The notes: generated by a model from the letters alone, not told the origin. A DNA stretch of 64,000 nt from Dyella solisilvae (GCF_003351225.1 NZ_QQSY01000005.1:1-64000), one strand, 5' to 3'; shown: positions 1 through 8,892, counted from the stretch's first letter. A program made the numbers and translations.

Positions 1-53
1 GCAACTCCAGTCTGGCACTCTTAGATGCCGAGGGCGGGGAGGAGTCCATCCCA

Positions 54-77
54 TTGCTTCCGACCCATTGCGGACCT
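54..77. repeat. dispersed hairpin repeat, degenerate copy
   Basis: First copy of a family whose consensus is GTCCGC, then TTCCGACCCAT or similar, then GCGGAC. The right arm and the loop CCGACCCATTGCGGAC are intact, while the left arm is decayed to CATTGC. The rest of 1-201 shows no gene I can support. Confidence 0.55.
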
Positions 78-201
78 TTCCCAGGTCTTGTCGTCGCAAA
101 AAGTAGCGGTGTTCTACGGCCTGTTACCGAGCCGCCGGGCACTGCCCGGATTCGGCGGGGCTTGATACGTTGTGATCTCCACAAACTGTTGAGGAGTTTC
201 G

Positions 202-771
202 ATGAATTCGACGAGCCAGGCAGTTTATGAAAACCGCATCGAACACTTAGAACGTTCATTGCGACGCACGCAATGGATGCTCTTTGGCCTGTTGTTAGTT
301 GTGATTGCCCTTGGCCTTGCCTGGTACGGGATCGGCGGCATAACGCAGCGACGGGTGACGGCCAATCGTGTGGTAGTGGTCGACGATTCCGGAGCCGTGC
401 GCATCAGGCTTGGGCAGGACAAGCAGGACACCAAGCGCGTTAGTCGCGCCGCCGGCGTCGTTCTTTACGACAAGACGGGTCACGAACGCGGCGGCATGGC
501 GACAATGGACAATGGTCGCGTGGCTTTGGGGCTAGATGCGCCGAACGTGGCTGATGGCAAGGAGTCGGATCGTGTTGGCATGATGGTGGACGCTAAGGGC
601 CACGTCATGTTTGCCGTAGCGGACAACCAAGGCATTCCCGTTGTCATGATGAAGTCTGCCGATGCCGGCGGAACATTGCAGGTGATGGCCGCCACACCGG
701 ACCAGAAGCAAGTCGATGTACGGACGATTGGGGTAAAAGGCGACACCCAGTCGACGATGGGCGGCGGCTAA
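202..771 (+). CDS. membrane-anchored hypothetical protein
   Basis: 189 residues, start ATG preceded by GAGGAGTTTCG. The N-terminus (about residues 8-25) is charged and may form a short coiled coil. It is followed by one hydrophobic segment at about 26-47, then a soluble C-terminal region of about 140 residues. That region is rich in V, G and D with regular short repeats (VVVVDDSGAVRIRLG, VVLYDKTGHERGGM, VGMMVDAKGHVMFAV), suggesting successive beta-hairpins. This would be a single-pass protein with a periplasmic beta-domain. I recognise no catalytic motif and no family name. The gene stands alone: a hairpin repeat lies 11 bases after its stop and the next gene starts 279 bases on. The reading frame is well supported by its ribosome site and amino-acid composition; the function is unknown. 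Confidence 0.8.
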   Translation: MNSTSQAVYENRIEHLERSLRRTQWMLFGLLLVVIALGLAWYGIGGITQRRVTANRVVVVDDSGAVRIRLGQDKQDTKRVSRAAGVVLYDKTGHERGGMATMDNGRVALGLDAPNVADGKESDRVGMMVDAKGHVMFAVADNQGIPVVMMKSADAGGTLQVMAATPDQKQVDVRTIGVKGDTQSTMGGG

Positions 772-782
772 TAGAGCGTAAG

Positions 783-806
783 GTCCGCTCCCGACCCGGA
801 GCGGAC
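783..806. repeat. dispersed hairpin repeat, perfect 9-bp stem
   Basis: GTCCGCTCC at 783-791 pairs perfectly with GGAGCGGAC at 798-806 around a 6-base loop CGACCC. This is the most stable copy of the family. It sits just after the stop of the preceding gene, where it could act as an RNA 3' end or processing signal. There is no following T run, so it is not a classic terminator. Confidence 0.75.
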
Positions 807-1050
807 ATGATCGAACTCCACAACACCGTCGTCGCCTTCACGGGCATGCGGCCAGAAATTCGTCACATAGACGTGAGCATCGCCTAGAACGGAGGTCTCC
901 GCGTCCGGCACCCCGGATGGGGCTTCAGAATGTGTGCGTCGACTGCCATGACTATGCGCACTTCGTTTCCTGGGCGCGCCGGTGCTATTTGTTGAGCGAA
1001 ATCGATCGCGAGTATCGGCGGCATGCGCCTTTGCATTCAAGGAGATAGAT

Positions 1051-2136
1051 ATGCAGCGACGAATAATCGGACACTTGGTTGGGTTGACGTTGGCGATACC
1101 CGTGTTGGCGCAGGCGCAAGTGAGGCTGGATGCGCTGGACGCGTCCATGATCGGACCGCGCAGTCAGGTGATGGTGCTGGGCAGCGTACATTTGGGGCAG
1201 GAAGCGAAGGGGGTCGAAATCGGTCCGAAGGAGTTGGCACCACTGCTGGATCGGCTCGCCAACTTCGCCCCCACCGTCATCGCCACGGAGAACCTGCCGG
1301 GGGAAACCTGCGACCTTATGCGTCGCCATCCAACGATCTACCCTGCGGACGAAGTGGCGCACTACTGCCCGGATACATCCAAGGCCCAGGCCGCGACCGG
1401 CATGGATGTGCCAGCGGCCATTGCCGAATCCAGGCGCCTGCTCAAGAGCTGGCCCAGAGAACCCACGTCCGCGCAGCGACGACGCCTCGCCGCGACGTTC
1501 CTCGCCTCCGGGGAACCTGGTTCCGCTCTTGTGCAATGGCTGCAGCTGCCAGAGACGGAGCGACGCGCAGGCGATGGCCTTAATGAAGAGCTGGTAGCCA
1601 CATTGAACCGGGCGCAGGTGCGGCAGGACGAGACCAACCTGATTGGCGCTGCGCTCGCGGCGAGGCTTGGCCTGCAGCGAATCTATTCAATGGATGACCA
1701 CACCGCGGATAACCTCGACGTCGAGGACGAGGTTGCCTTCAGCAAGGCTGTGCAAGGAGCATGGGACCGGGCTGCCGCGCGCGCCAAACCCGTCAACGAC
1801 CGCGAAGCCGCCCTGGCAAAGCAGGGCGACATGCTCGCGCTCTATCGCTTCGTCAACTTGCCGGCGAACCAACAGCTACGTTCGGAAGTCGATTTCGGCG
1901 CCGCGTTGCAGGACTCGTCTCCCGAGCATTACGGGCAGCGTTACGTTGCTGGGTGGGAAGGGCGCAACATGCGGATGGCCACCAACATCCGCACGACGTT
2001 TTCGGATCATCCGGGCGCCCGTGTATTGGTGATTGTTGGAGCCACGCACAAGCCGTGGCTGGACCGTTGGCTTGGCGAACTTCAGGGCGTGGACATCGTC
2101 GACGTCCAAAAGGTGCTTCGTTCTAGCGCAAAGTAA
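1051..2136 (+). CDS. secreted TraB/EreA-like protein, DUF5694 type
   Basis: 361 residues from the ATG at 1051, chosen because AAGGAG lies seven bases upstream and because it puts a clean signal peptide (cleavage near AQAQ, residues 20-23) at the N-terminus; the frame is open further upstream. After the signal come MVLGSVHLG (about 41-49), a middle helical part with ENLPGETCDLMRRHP, and near the C-terminus VLVIVGATHKPWLDRWL. Paired G-x-x-H motifs at both ends are typical of the TraB / erythromycin-esterase-like / ChaN superfamily, and the overall layout matches DUF5694 proteins. A metal-dependent hydrolase-like role in the periplasm is possible, but nothing here proves activity. It is a single gene followed by a degenerate dispersed repeat at 2203-2219. 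Confidence 0.85.
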   Translation: MQRRIIGHLVGLTLAIPVLAQAQVRLDALDASMIGPRSQVMVLGSVHLGQEAKGVEIGPKELAPLLDRLANFAPTVIATENLPGETCDLMRRHPTIYPADEVAHYCPDTSKAQAATGMDVPAAIAESRRLLKSWPREPTSAQRRRLAATFLASGEPGSALVQWLQLPETERRAGDGLNEELVATLNRAQVRQDETNLIGAALAARLGLQRIYSMDDHTADNLDVEDEVAFSKAVQGAWDRAAARAKPVNDREAALAKQGDMLALYRFVNLPANQQLRSEVDFGAALQDSSPEHYGQRYVAGWEGRNMRMATNIRTTFSDHPGARVLVIVGATHKPWLDRWLGELQGVDIVDVQKVLRSSAK

Positions 2137-2202
2137 TACAAGAATGACAAACGAAGAACTATGGCGAAGGCTGGGGATTGGTCAGCACGCTACGGCTGAA
2201 GT

Positions 2203-2219
2203 CGCAACCCAAAGCGGAC
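2203..2219. repeat. R-type end of dispersed repeat
   Basis: CGCAACCCAAAGCGGAC matches the right end of the MITE-like element at 4011-4027 exactly. Upstream GGCTGAAG is a decayed version of that element's ACCGGTTGAG. It lies between two convergent genes. Confidence 0.6.
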
Positions 2220-2336
2220 ACTCCCCATCGAAAGATGCTCTGGGGGCTTCGGTGAAGATCGTTGGTTGTGCTGCAAGGATCCGGCATCTTCGCTTGTGCG
2301 CAATCGCTCAAGCGAACTCTGGTTTCGAAGGTGAAA

Positions 2337-3206
2337 TCAGGCACCACCGACCGGTGTCACAAGCTGCAGTCGCGAGTCACCCGTTTGCAGGCCGTCCCCT
2401 GATACCGCGTCCGGCGACTGGTTGGCCAGCGCCTTGCCACTCCAGGGCGGCGTTTGGCGAGGTCCCGGAATGTAGGTCTGCCACTCACCATATCCCTTGG
2501 GCTTAGGAAGCCCCGGCGCCTGCAGGGTGAACGTGCATGGAATGCGGGCGACAAAATAAGGATCGTCCACATCCGGCCCCCTCGTCGGTATGTTGAAGGT
2601 CCAATGGCGTGCAGCTAACAGCGAGGCATCAGCAAGCACCTTGCGGAATCGATCCATGTCCGCTTCGGTCCCGTACTGGTCAAGGTTCACCTGCTCGGCA
2701 ATCGCTTCCTGCACCGTGCCATCTCGACCGATGCGGACCATGAGGTAGACCTTGCCACTCACGAACGCGGAGATCGCCTCATTGGGATACTTCGGCTGCC
2801 ATTTGTGTTCCTTATAGGAGACTTGATAGCCGGTGGTCCCGGAATCCCCGAATGAGGCCCCTTCGACCGCTACTTTGTACTTCCCGTCCCCCATAGGCGT
2901 GGCCACCATTCGCAGGCTCATCTGCGTCTTCACCACTTCGGTGGTAGGTGCGGACATGTTGAACCGCCACGACGACAGCGCCTTCCCGATCACGGCTACG
3001 ACGACCGGCTTCAACTTCTCAGGATGGTCCAGCGTGTAGTTGCGGAGCGTGCCATCGGGATTCACTTCGATGGTGCCCGTGACCAACATCGCTCCTTGAG
3101 CTGTTTTGCGGACGTCCTCTTCCGTCTTCTCGCCCGTAGCAGCCAAGGCGTGAGTCGCACCCACCAACAACCATCCGAACATCAAGACAACGACTACGCG
3201 CTTCAT
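2337..3206 (-). CDS. periplasmic protein with TonB C-terminal-like domain
   Basis: 289 residues, reading leftward from the ATG at 3204-3206, which is preceded by AAGGAGAG. The frame continues 17 codons upstream, but only this start has a ribosome site and gives a typical signal peptide (MKRVVVVLMFGWLLVGATHALA). The N-terminal half has no clear motif. The second half contains KWQPKYPNEAISAF followed by SGKVYLMVRIGRDGTVQEA, the YP...A...G.V.....DG.V pattern of TonB C-terminal domains. The protein has no proline-rich spanner and no membrane anchor beyond the signal, so it is not a complete energy transducer. Xanthomonads carry many such soluble, secreted TonB-C-like proteins of unknown role. It converges on the gene ending at 2136. 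Confidence 0.8.
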   Translation of the reverse strand: MKRVVVVLMFGWLLVGATHALAATGEKTEEDVRKTAQGAMLVTGTIEVNPDGTLRNYTLDHPEKLKPVVVAVIGKALSSWRFNMSAPTTEVVKTQMSLRMVATPMGDGKYKVAVEGASFGDSGTTGYQVSYKEHKWQPKYPNEAISAFVSGKVYLMVRIGRDGTVQEAIAEQVNLDQYGTEADMDRFRKVLADASLLAARHWTFNIPTRGPDVDDPYFVARIPCTFTLQAPGLPKPKGYGEWQTYIPGPRQTPPWSGKALANQSPDAVSGDGLQTGDSRLQLVTPVGGA

Positions 3207-3521
3207 GATCTCTCCTTGGGTTGAGGCTGCTGCATTTATTGGCAGCAACCTAACCACTGTGGTTGCTGCAGACTCCTACGCTATGGACCGGTGGCGTTGC
3301 GGCTCTGCCGAGTGCGTCAGTGCGTCGCTGTCCTCAGCTCCGAAGCTCAGCTTACCAGCATCTGCTCGATTCGCTGGTCAGTTAAGAGCAGTGGCACACG
3401 TGCGCGCTAACCACTCGTTCAAGGCGGCCGGTTTCGCCGCCGCTTCACTCCAGTGTTGAATGCGCGCTGCTAACCTCTTGCAGACCTTGCGGCCAAGGCG
3501 ACTCGCCGGCAATCTGGCAAG

Positions 3522-3545
3522 GTCCGCTTCCGACCCTGAGCAGAC
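3522..3545. repeat. dispersed hairpin repeat
   Basis: GTCCGC TTCCGACCCTGA GCAGAC. The right arm carries a G-to-A change, so one stem position becomes G-U. It lies in the 3.2-4.5 kb stretch, where the only other features I can support are a small membrane-protein frame (3615-3731) and a MITE-like element. Confidence 0.6.
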
Positions 3546-3614
3546 CCGCTATCCGTAGGCCATATTGGGGGCATTTATTGCCCAGTCCCGAGCGACAGAA
3601 CAGGAGGAAAGGCC

Positions 3615-3731
3615 GTGTTTAGCACAGGAGGGACGTCGCCAAAGTCAGCGACGGCAAAGTTCATTTGGTGGTTGTTGTTCTCGCTCATTGCGCTCTCCTT
3701 CTTATACGTTTTAACGAAGAACCCCGCTTAA
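3615..3731 (+). CDS. small single-pass membrane protein
   Basis: A 38-residue frame starting with GTG at 3615, with AGGAGGAAAGG directly upstream at ideal distance. The product begins MFSTGGTSPKSATAKF, continues with one strongly hydrophobic helix (about residues 17-33, IWWLLFSLIALSFLYVL) and ends TKNPA. Good ribosome site, a coherent transmembrane segment flanked by K residues and a clean stop support a real gene, although it is short and I recognise no family. It is isolated between two dispersed repeats. GTG start and function are uncertain. Confidence 0.5.
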   Translation: MFSTGGTSPKSATAKFIWWLLFSLIALSFLYVLTKNPA

Positions 3732-3761
3732 GATAAGGCGGTGAGCAGACAGAATCGGAGT

Positions 3762-4027
3762 GTCCGCTTCCGACTGCCGTTTCAACCGGTCAACGCAACA
3801 CTTTGATGAAATCGTTTTGCGCGGAATATCAATCTTCTACGCTTTCCTGGTGGCCCATCTAACGATGCTGCTGTCCCATTAGGTCGGTTTGCCCTGGAAT
3901 TAAGGTACTTCCGGCCTGCTGGCCTTCGAGCAACGAATTTGAGCTCGGTAGCCACCGCAACGCATGTTCTGCAGACACAGTCTTGGGGTGTTGCGTTGAC
4001 CGGTTGAGCTCGCAACCCAAAGCGGAC
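3762..4027. mobile_element. MITE-like element with 20-bp terminal inverted repeats
   Basis: TCAACCGGTCAACGCAACAC at 3782-3801 is repeated in perfect inverted form at 3988-4007. Outside these arms, GTCCGCTT (3762-3769) pairs with AAGCGGAC (4020-4027). The interior of about 186 bases has no gene. A short non-coding unit with long exact terminal inverted repeats is the definition of a miniature transposable element. I see no transposase for it in the window and no clear target-site duplication. The outer arms are the same sequence as the dispersed hairpins, linking the two. Confidence 0.7.
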
Positions 4028-4511
4028 GGTCGAAGTGGAAAAGACCGCCCAACTGCACGCGGACACCAGCGCTACTGCGCAGCGACGCCAAGCAAACTGC
4101 ACGCCAGCGCCAAAATTCCTGCACGCGAGCGCCAGTCGGACCAGCGCCATCAGGCTGCATACACTGCGGGCCAGTCGTTGCCCTTGCAGCTAGCTAAGAG
4201 CACAGGCCAAGCCGTCGCCATCGTGCGCGCAGTGCGCCCTGGTGCCATCGAGACGCCCGAGCAAGAGACCCTCCTAAAGGCATGGTACCTGCTGCCAGAT
4301 CCGCACAGCGCGGCGAGCATTGCTTCAATGGGGAGGTCGTAAAACAGTCCAAGCTGGCGCTCTTGCATGAGACCCGGAGGGACAGCGCCAAGCTAGGTGC
4401 GAGGACCGGGAATGGCTGTCATAGTGCTGGCAGGGGCTGTTGGGCCTGCTTGCAACCCAAGCGGACCCAGCACATGCAGGGGGAAGGGAAGTTACAGGGG
4501 GGACTATCGTC
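4028..4511. other. gene-poor spacer with one degenerate repeat
   Basis: No frame here has a ribosome site or a recognisable product. TGCAACCCAAGCGGAC at 4451-4466 is another degenerate R-type repeat end. GGGAAGGG at 4481-4488 is a KOPS-like octamer on the + strand. Confidence 0.5.
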
Positions 4512-6332
4512 ATGGCGGCATCGAGCAGCACGTTTGGGCGCGAGTTGGAGCCTGCGCGCGTTCCGCGTTACTGGCAGGCGTTGATCCTGGTGCTCGGCCT
4601 GTTGGTGCTCGCGCATATGTCGTTATGGATTTGGGAAGCGTTGAACGGCTACCCAGGGGAGGGGCGCGTGGGTGTCCTACAGCAGGAGGCGGGCCCTGAC
4701 GGGTTCTGGCGTATCGTCAAGGTGGAGCCGGGCTCTCCCCTGGCAACGGCGGGCGCACGGCCCGGCGATGCAATCCGGTACGATCGAGCCGCTGATGCTG
4801 TCCGCCAGTTTCGGGCCGGCGAGTCAGTCGGGCTGACCCTCCGACATGAGGCTGCGCTCTCCCATTACACGCTGACGGCCGCCCCGCGCTCCATCCCCGC
4901 CAACGAACTGGCGCAGGACCAGGCCGAGCGCCGGCTGGCGATCGTTATTTGCAGCGCCTGGATGGTACCGGCACTCATCGGCCTGCTAGTGACGTTGCGC
5001 AGTCGCGGTCGAACTTCGGTCGTTCTATTGGGCGCGGCTCTTGTCGGCCTCGGCCTCACCTATACCAATCCGAATCTGCTTGAAGGCGCCTCCTGGATCG
5101 GCACAGCGATCTACTGCGGTGGCGACCTTATGCAGTTCGCCCCTCCGGTGCTGTTTCTGGCCTTCGCGCTCGCTGCACGCCGCGAGACCCGCAGCAAACT
5201 CCCGCGGCGCTGGCTGATCGCCCTAGGCGCTTACACCCTGGTGGTGGCCATGTTGGCGGGGCGCGTGGTCTGGGTGGACTTGACGGGACGTTCGCTGGTG
5301 CTGACTCATTCCATGGGTGTGACGGTGTGGACGACGACAGCGGGCATAGGGCTCCTGCTGACAGTGTTGGCACTCGGCGCCGCGTGGCGCGAATCCGTGG
5401 GCATGGACCGGACGCGCTACGCCTTCATGCTGGCCGCCATCGGCCTGCTGTCGAGCCTGCAGTTCGTTGGTGCCCTCATCTATGCCACCGGCAATCAGTG
5501 GACTACGGCCAATCCGCTAGTGCTGATGTTGTTGGGGGCCCCAATTCTAGGCGCCAGCGTGTTCGCCTACGCGGTTTTGCGTCATCGCGTCGTCGACATC
5601 GGTTTCGCAGTGAACCGCACGCTGGTCTATGGCGCGGTCAGCGCCGCGCTGCTCGCCACCTTTGGTCTGGTCGAATGGGCGGTGGACCACTTCGTGTCCA
5701 TTGGTGGCCGCGAGAAGAACGTGCTCGTGGATGCGGCCGTCGCCGTCGGCATTTTCCTCGCCTTCCACCGGGTACGTGACTGGGTCGAGCACTTGATCGA
5801 GAGCCTCTTCTTCAGCAACTGGAAGAAAGCCGAGGAGCGCCTACGTCGGTTTGTAAAGGAAGCGCCCTTCTTCATTGAGGCGTCGACGCTGACCGCAGCG
5901 TTTGTCCGGACCTTGAGCCAGTACGCCGGCGGCGCCGAGACGGCGGTCTATGTGAAGGATGGGCATGGTTACACGCGAGCGGCAGGCGGCATCGCCGACT
6001 CACCGGCCGTTCTCGATGGGGACCTCCCGACGCTCGTCAGCGTGCGTGCCACGCTCGAGCCGATAGAAGCGCCCGACGGCGTGCTAGCTGGCTGTCTGGT
6101 CACGCCAATGGTTAACCGCAACGAGGTGATCGGCCTAACCGTCGTTGGCCCAAAGCCGTCAGCCCACGTGTTCCGACCCGATGAAATCGAACTGATCGGC
6201 TGGGCGACACGCCAGATAGGTTTGGACATGCATGCACTCGAGATCGAGCAACTGCAGGCACAAAACGCACAGATCGCGCCGTTACAGAGGGAGAATGCCA
6301 TGCTGCACGCGCTCGTTGCGCAGCGGGCATGA
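4512..6332 (+). CDS. PDZ / multi-TM / GAF sensor without kinase (ComP-like)
   Basis: 606 residues from the ATG at 4512 (AGGGGGGAC upstream); an in-frame start 24 codons earlier has none. The order is: a first helix (about 20-42); a periplasmic PDZ-like domain (about 53-125) containing VEPGSPLATAGARPGDAI; seven or eight hydrophobic helices (about 140-370); the motif VVDIGFAVNRTLVYG just after the last helices; a basic amphipathic linker; a GAF-like domain (about 430-585); and a short coiled coil. This is the sensory half of ComP / 7TM-type histidine kinases, in which VDI...NRTLVYG precedes the kinase. The protein ends after the GAF region, with no H-box and no ATPase domain, and no kinase or regulator gene is adjacent. 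It could act as a membrane receptor working through partners, or be a remnant of a larger sensor. Ligand unknown. Confidence 0.75.
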   Translation: MAASSSTFGRELEPARVPRYWQALILVLGLLVLAHMSLWIWEALNGYPGEGRVGVLQQEAGPDGFWRIVKVEPGSPLATAGARPGDAIRYDRAADAVRQFRAGESVGLTLRHEAALSHYTLTAAPRSIPANELAQDQAERRLAIVICSAWMVPALIGLLVTLRSRGRTSVVLLGAALVGLGLTYTNPNLLEGASWIGTAIYCGGDLMQFAPPVLFLAFALAARRETRSKLPRRWLIALGAYTLVVAMLAGRVVWVDLTGRSLVLTHSMGVTVWTTTAGIGLLLTVLALGAAWRESVGMDRTRYAFMLAAIGLLSSLQFVGALIYATGNQWTTANPLVLMLLGAPILGASVFAYAVLRHRVVDIGFAVNRTLVYGAVSAALLATFGLVEWAVDHFVSIGGREKNVLVDAAVAVGIFLAFHRVRDWVEHLIESLFFSNWKKAEERLRRFVKEAPFFIEASTLTAAFVRTLSQYAGGAETAVYVKDGHGYTRAAGGIADSPAVLDGDLPTLVSVRATLEPIEAPDGVLAGCLVTPMVNRNEVIGLTVVGPKPSAHVFRPDEIELIGWATRQIGLDMHALEIEQLQAQNAQIAPLQRENAMLHALVAQRA

Positions 6333-6435
6333 GTGCGCGAATTGCACCACCCAATACTCTAACCAATGCACTTGCGGGCATGGATGTAACGACACCGATG
6401 AAATCGGTACGTCAACTGCTCGCGCAGGTTTCAGT

Positions 6436-6475
6436 GTGTTGTATCGACCGGCTGAAACCGCAACCCATTGCGGAC
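6436..6475. repeat. solo right end of the MITE-like element
   Basis: GTGTTG, then GACCGGCTGA, CGCAACCCA and GCGGAC follow the order and spacing of the right end of the 3762-4027 element with several substitutions. No matching left end is visible nearby, so this is a decayed solo end. Confidence 0.55.
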
Positions 6476-6497
6476 CTTAGGTTGCCAGGGGAAGGGA

Positions 6498-7085
6498 ATG
6501 AAAAAGCGGTGGATCATTGTTGCTGGACTGGCCGCCGCGTTGGCTGGCAGGGCCGGGTTGTCTGTCGCCGCCGACCAGAAAATCAATGCCGAGATATCAA
6601 TCACTAACGGCATTAATCGATTTGTCCTCGACGGCAAGGAGTTCCTGGCTTTTAGGGCGTGGCGAGAGAATTTCAACGCGCATGGCTTTGACGTCGTCAC
6701 TCTCTACGTCCGCGACGGAGATCAATGGAACCTCGTTCCACGCTTCGGCTCTGTTGAAGACAAAGAAGACGAGGAACACGACCTTCTTACGGTAAGCGGG
6801 GGTGCTGATTGCGTGCTACATGATTTCCGCCTGCTCAAGGGGGCCGGAACGCAACCAGCACGCATCGTCTTGGCGGATCGAGAAATCAAGGAGAGCTATG
6901 CGGACGCCGACACGGTGCATTTCACATACTACGAACTGGCCAAAAACGAGGACGGGGTTCCGGGCTGGCCGGCACTCTATTTCAAAAAGCTCAAGACTTC
7001 AGTTGCGAAGGGCAAGTATTGCGACGTCAACGATGCCCTAAACAAAGAGCTGCACCTTGGGGTAACCGGGCACTTCGGGGGATGA
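6498..7085 (+). CDS. secreted hypothetical protein
   Basis: 195 residues from the ATG at 6498, which has AGGGGAAGGG upstream and yields a signal peptide (MKKRWIIVAGLAAALAGRAG..SVAA). The mature protein is mixed charge, with DGKEFLAFRAWRENFNAHGFDVVTLYVRDGDQWNLVP near the N-terminus and GGADCVLHDFRLL plus a late cysteine (GKYCDVNDAL) that may form a disulphide. No enzyme motif seen. Its end is followed within about 35 bases by a dispersed hairpin. Probably a periplasmic protein; family unknown to me. Confidence 0.75.
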   Translation: MKKRWIIVAGLAAALAGRAGLSVAADQKINAEISITNGINRFVLDGKEFLAFRAWRENFNAHGFDVVTLYVRDGDQWNLVPRFGSVEDKEDEEHDLLTVSGGADCVLHDFRLLKGAGTQPARIVLADREIKESYADADTVHFTYYELAKNEDGVPGWPALYFKKLKTSVAKGKYCDVNDALNKELHLGVTGHFGG

Positions 7086-7117
7086 TTCCCAACGAGGCGT
7101 GCGAAGTGGAAGTAAGT

Positions 7118-7141
7118 GTCTGCTTCCGACCCATAGCAGAC
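7118..7141. repeat. dispersed hairpin repeat with compensatory arm change
   Basis: GTCTGC TTCCGACCCATA GCAGAC. Compared with the consensus GTCCGC...GCGGAC, both arms carry matching changes, so the stem stays fully paired. Confidence 0.75.
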
Positions 7142-7213
7142 GTATTGAGGGTGCCCATGTCCCGCACGGCGCATAACGTACTATTGGGCAAACTCCTCGT
7201 TATGAAGGTAAGA

Positions 7214-8866
7214 ATGGCTTCCTATCTCCAAGGTCACTCTTTGAAGCGCATCGTTGCTCTATTCCTTCGTCTCTCTCTGTTCTTATCTGCCACGTTCCTC
7301 TCGCCCGCGCTTCTTGCGCAAAATGGAAATCTTCCGCGGCTTGAACGACACGGCGACCACTACCAGCTGCAGGTGGACGGCAAGCCCTACTTCATCCTGG
7401 GGGCCCAAGTACATAACTCCAACGGCTTTCTCGCGGCGATGGATGCAGCGTGGCCCGTTTTGCACGCCATGCACTGCAACACGGTATCCCTGCCAGTCTA
7501 TTGGGATGCCATTGAGCCGAAAGAGGGGACGTTCGACTTCACCGCCATCGACGCCATCATCAAGGGAGCGCGCATACAGGGCCTTCACCTAGCGCTTCTA
7601 TGGTTTGGTACATGGAAAAACGGCGCGATGACCTACGTCCCGTCATGGGTGAAGGAAAACCCCGCCAGATTTCCACTTGTGCTCGATGCCACGAACCATC
7701 CGGTCCAGGCGTTGAGCCCCATGTCCGATGCTAGCCGGGATGCAGATCGCACGGCGTTTGCTAGGCTGATGGCGCATCTGAAGGAGTTTGACGGCACCGC
7801 GCACACGGTCATACTCATTCAGGTGGAAAATGAAGCCGGCGTGCTCGGTGCTGACCGCGACTACTCGGCGGAGGCGACGGCCAGTTTTAAGGGACCGGTA
7901 CCGGCGGAGGCCCTTGCTTCGTTGAGAAAGACGGTGCCCGCCGGCAGCACATGGATACAGGTTTTCGCCGAGCGCGCGCCGGAAGCGTTCATGTCCTACT
8001 GGACTGCACGGTATATAGGCTCCGTCGCGGAAGCGGGCAAAGCGGTGTACCCGCTCCCGATGTACGTCAACGTTTGGCCACGGGAGCAGCCGGGCCTGCT
8101 GCGGCCCGGCTTCTCCTCACCCAGTGGCGGCGCCGTCGCCTACCTGCTTGCTATGTGGAAGCAGGTCGCACCGGCCATCGATATCATCGGGCCCGACATT
8201 TACGACGAGAATTTCGATGCCTACAGGGATCTTCTGACCCTCTACAGCCACCCTGACAACGCGCTCTTTGTTCCCGAAACGGGTGGTTCCGTCCACCATG
8301 CCGAAAACATGTTTATGGTCTTTGCCGCGAAGAACGCGATTGGGATATCCACCTTCGGCGTCGACGCCGGTCTCTCGGCCGAGGACCTGAACTCCTACAA
8401 AGGCTGGGGCAGTGAGAATGCCTTGAACTACGCGCTCCTCGGACCTGCGGCCAATGTGTGGCGCTCGCTTAGCGATGCCGGCCATGTGCAGGCGGCGATT
8501 GAGCAAGAAGGGGTTGCCAATCTCGGGCTGGGCTTTGACGCCTTCGATGCTTCCGTGCGTTTTGGTGCTGTCACGGATGGCTACGGTGGCCCACGCGGCC
8601 GCGGCAATCCTCAACGCAATGGCCGCGTGCTGATCGGCCAGCTCGGTCCCAGTGAATTTCTCATCGCTGGCATGAATGCCAACATCATCTTCGCGACGAA
8701 ACTGGGGGCACCCATGACCAACACCATGCTGCTCTCGGTGGAAGAAGGTCACTTCGAGGAAGGTGACTGGAAAGTGGATCGTCTACTCAACGGCGACGAA
8801 ACAGCCTTCGGCCTCAGGCTTCCCGCCCATGGTCAAACGTTGAAAGTGAGAGTACGGGCCTATTAG
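7214..8866 (+). CDS. secreted GH35-type beta-galactosidase-like enzyme
   Basis: 550 residues using the ATG at 7214 (GAAGG upstream); ATGs at 7202 and 7157 are in frame and possible. An N-terminal signal peptide (about residues 12-35, ending ALLAQ) directs export. The TIM-barrel part starts RHGDHYQLQVDGKPYFILGAQVHNSN and has VSLPVYWDAIEPKEGTFDF, characteristic of GH35/GH42-like beta-galactosidases. The likely acid/base is E207 in QVENEAG and the likely nucleophile is E355 in FVPETGG. The C-terminal third resembles the DUF5597 extension of bacterial GH35 proteins. It probably releases galactose from plant-type polysaccharides in the periplasm. The gene stands alone, with no transporter or regulator beside it, and is bracketed by two hairpin repeats. 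Confidence 0.85.
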   Translation: MASYLQGHSLKRIVALFLRLSLFLSATFLSPALLAQNGNLPRLERHGDHYQLQVDGKPYFILGAQVHNSNGFLAAMDAAWPVLHAMHCNTVSLPVYWDAIEPKEGTFDFTAIDAIIKGARIQGLHLALLWFGTWKNGAMTYVPSWVKENPARFPLVLDATNHPVQALSPMSDASRDADRTAFARLMAHLKEFDGTAHTVILIQVENEAGVLGADRDYSAEATASFKGPVPAEALASLRKTVPAGSTWIQVFAERAPEAFMSYWTARYIGSVAEAGKAVYPLPMYVNVWPREQPGLLRPGFSSPSGGAVAYLLAMWKQVAPAIDIIGPDIYDENFDAYRDLLTLYSHPDNALFVPETGGSVHHAENMFMVFAAKNAIGISTFGVDAGLSAEDLNSYKGWGSENALNYALLGPAANVWRSLSDAGHVQAAIEQEGVANLGLGFDAFDASVRFGAVTDGYGGPRGRGNPQRNGRVLIGQLGPSEFLIAGMNANIIFATKLGAPMTNTMLLSVEEGHFEEGDWKVDRLLNGDETAFGLRLPAHGQTLKVRVRAY

Positions 8867-8892
8867 CCAACGGCTTCGTAAGGTGCAAGAAG

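Noticed and set aside
768-1148. 126-codon - strand frame whose last 45 residues look protein-like (DAHVYVTNFWPHA)
   Set aside because: The end runs through the dispersed hairpin, no start signal, and an equally good short + strand frame covers the same bases; could be a decayed gene but not supportable.
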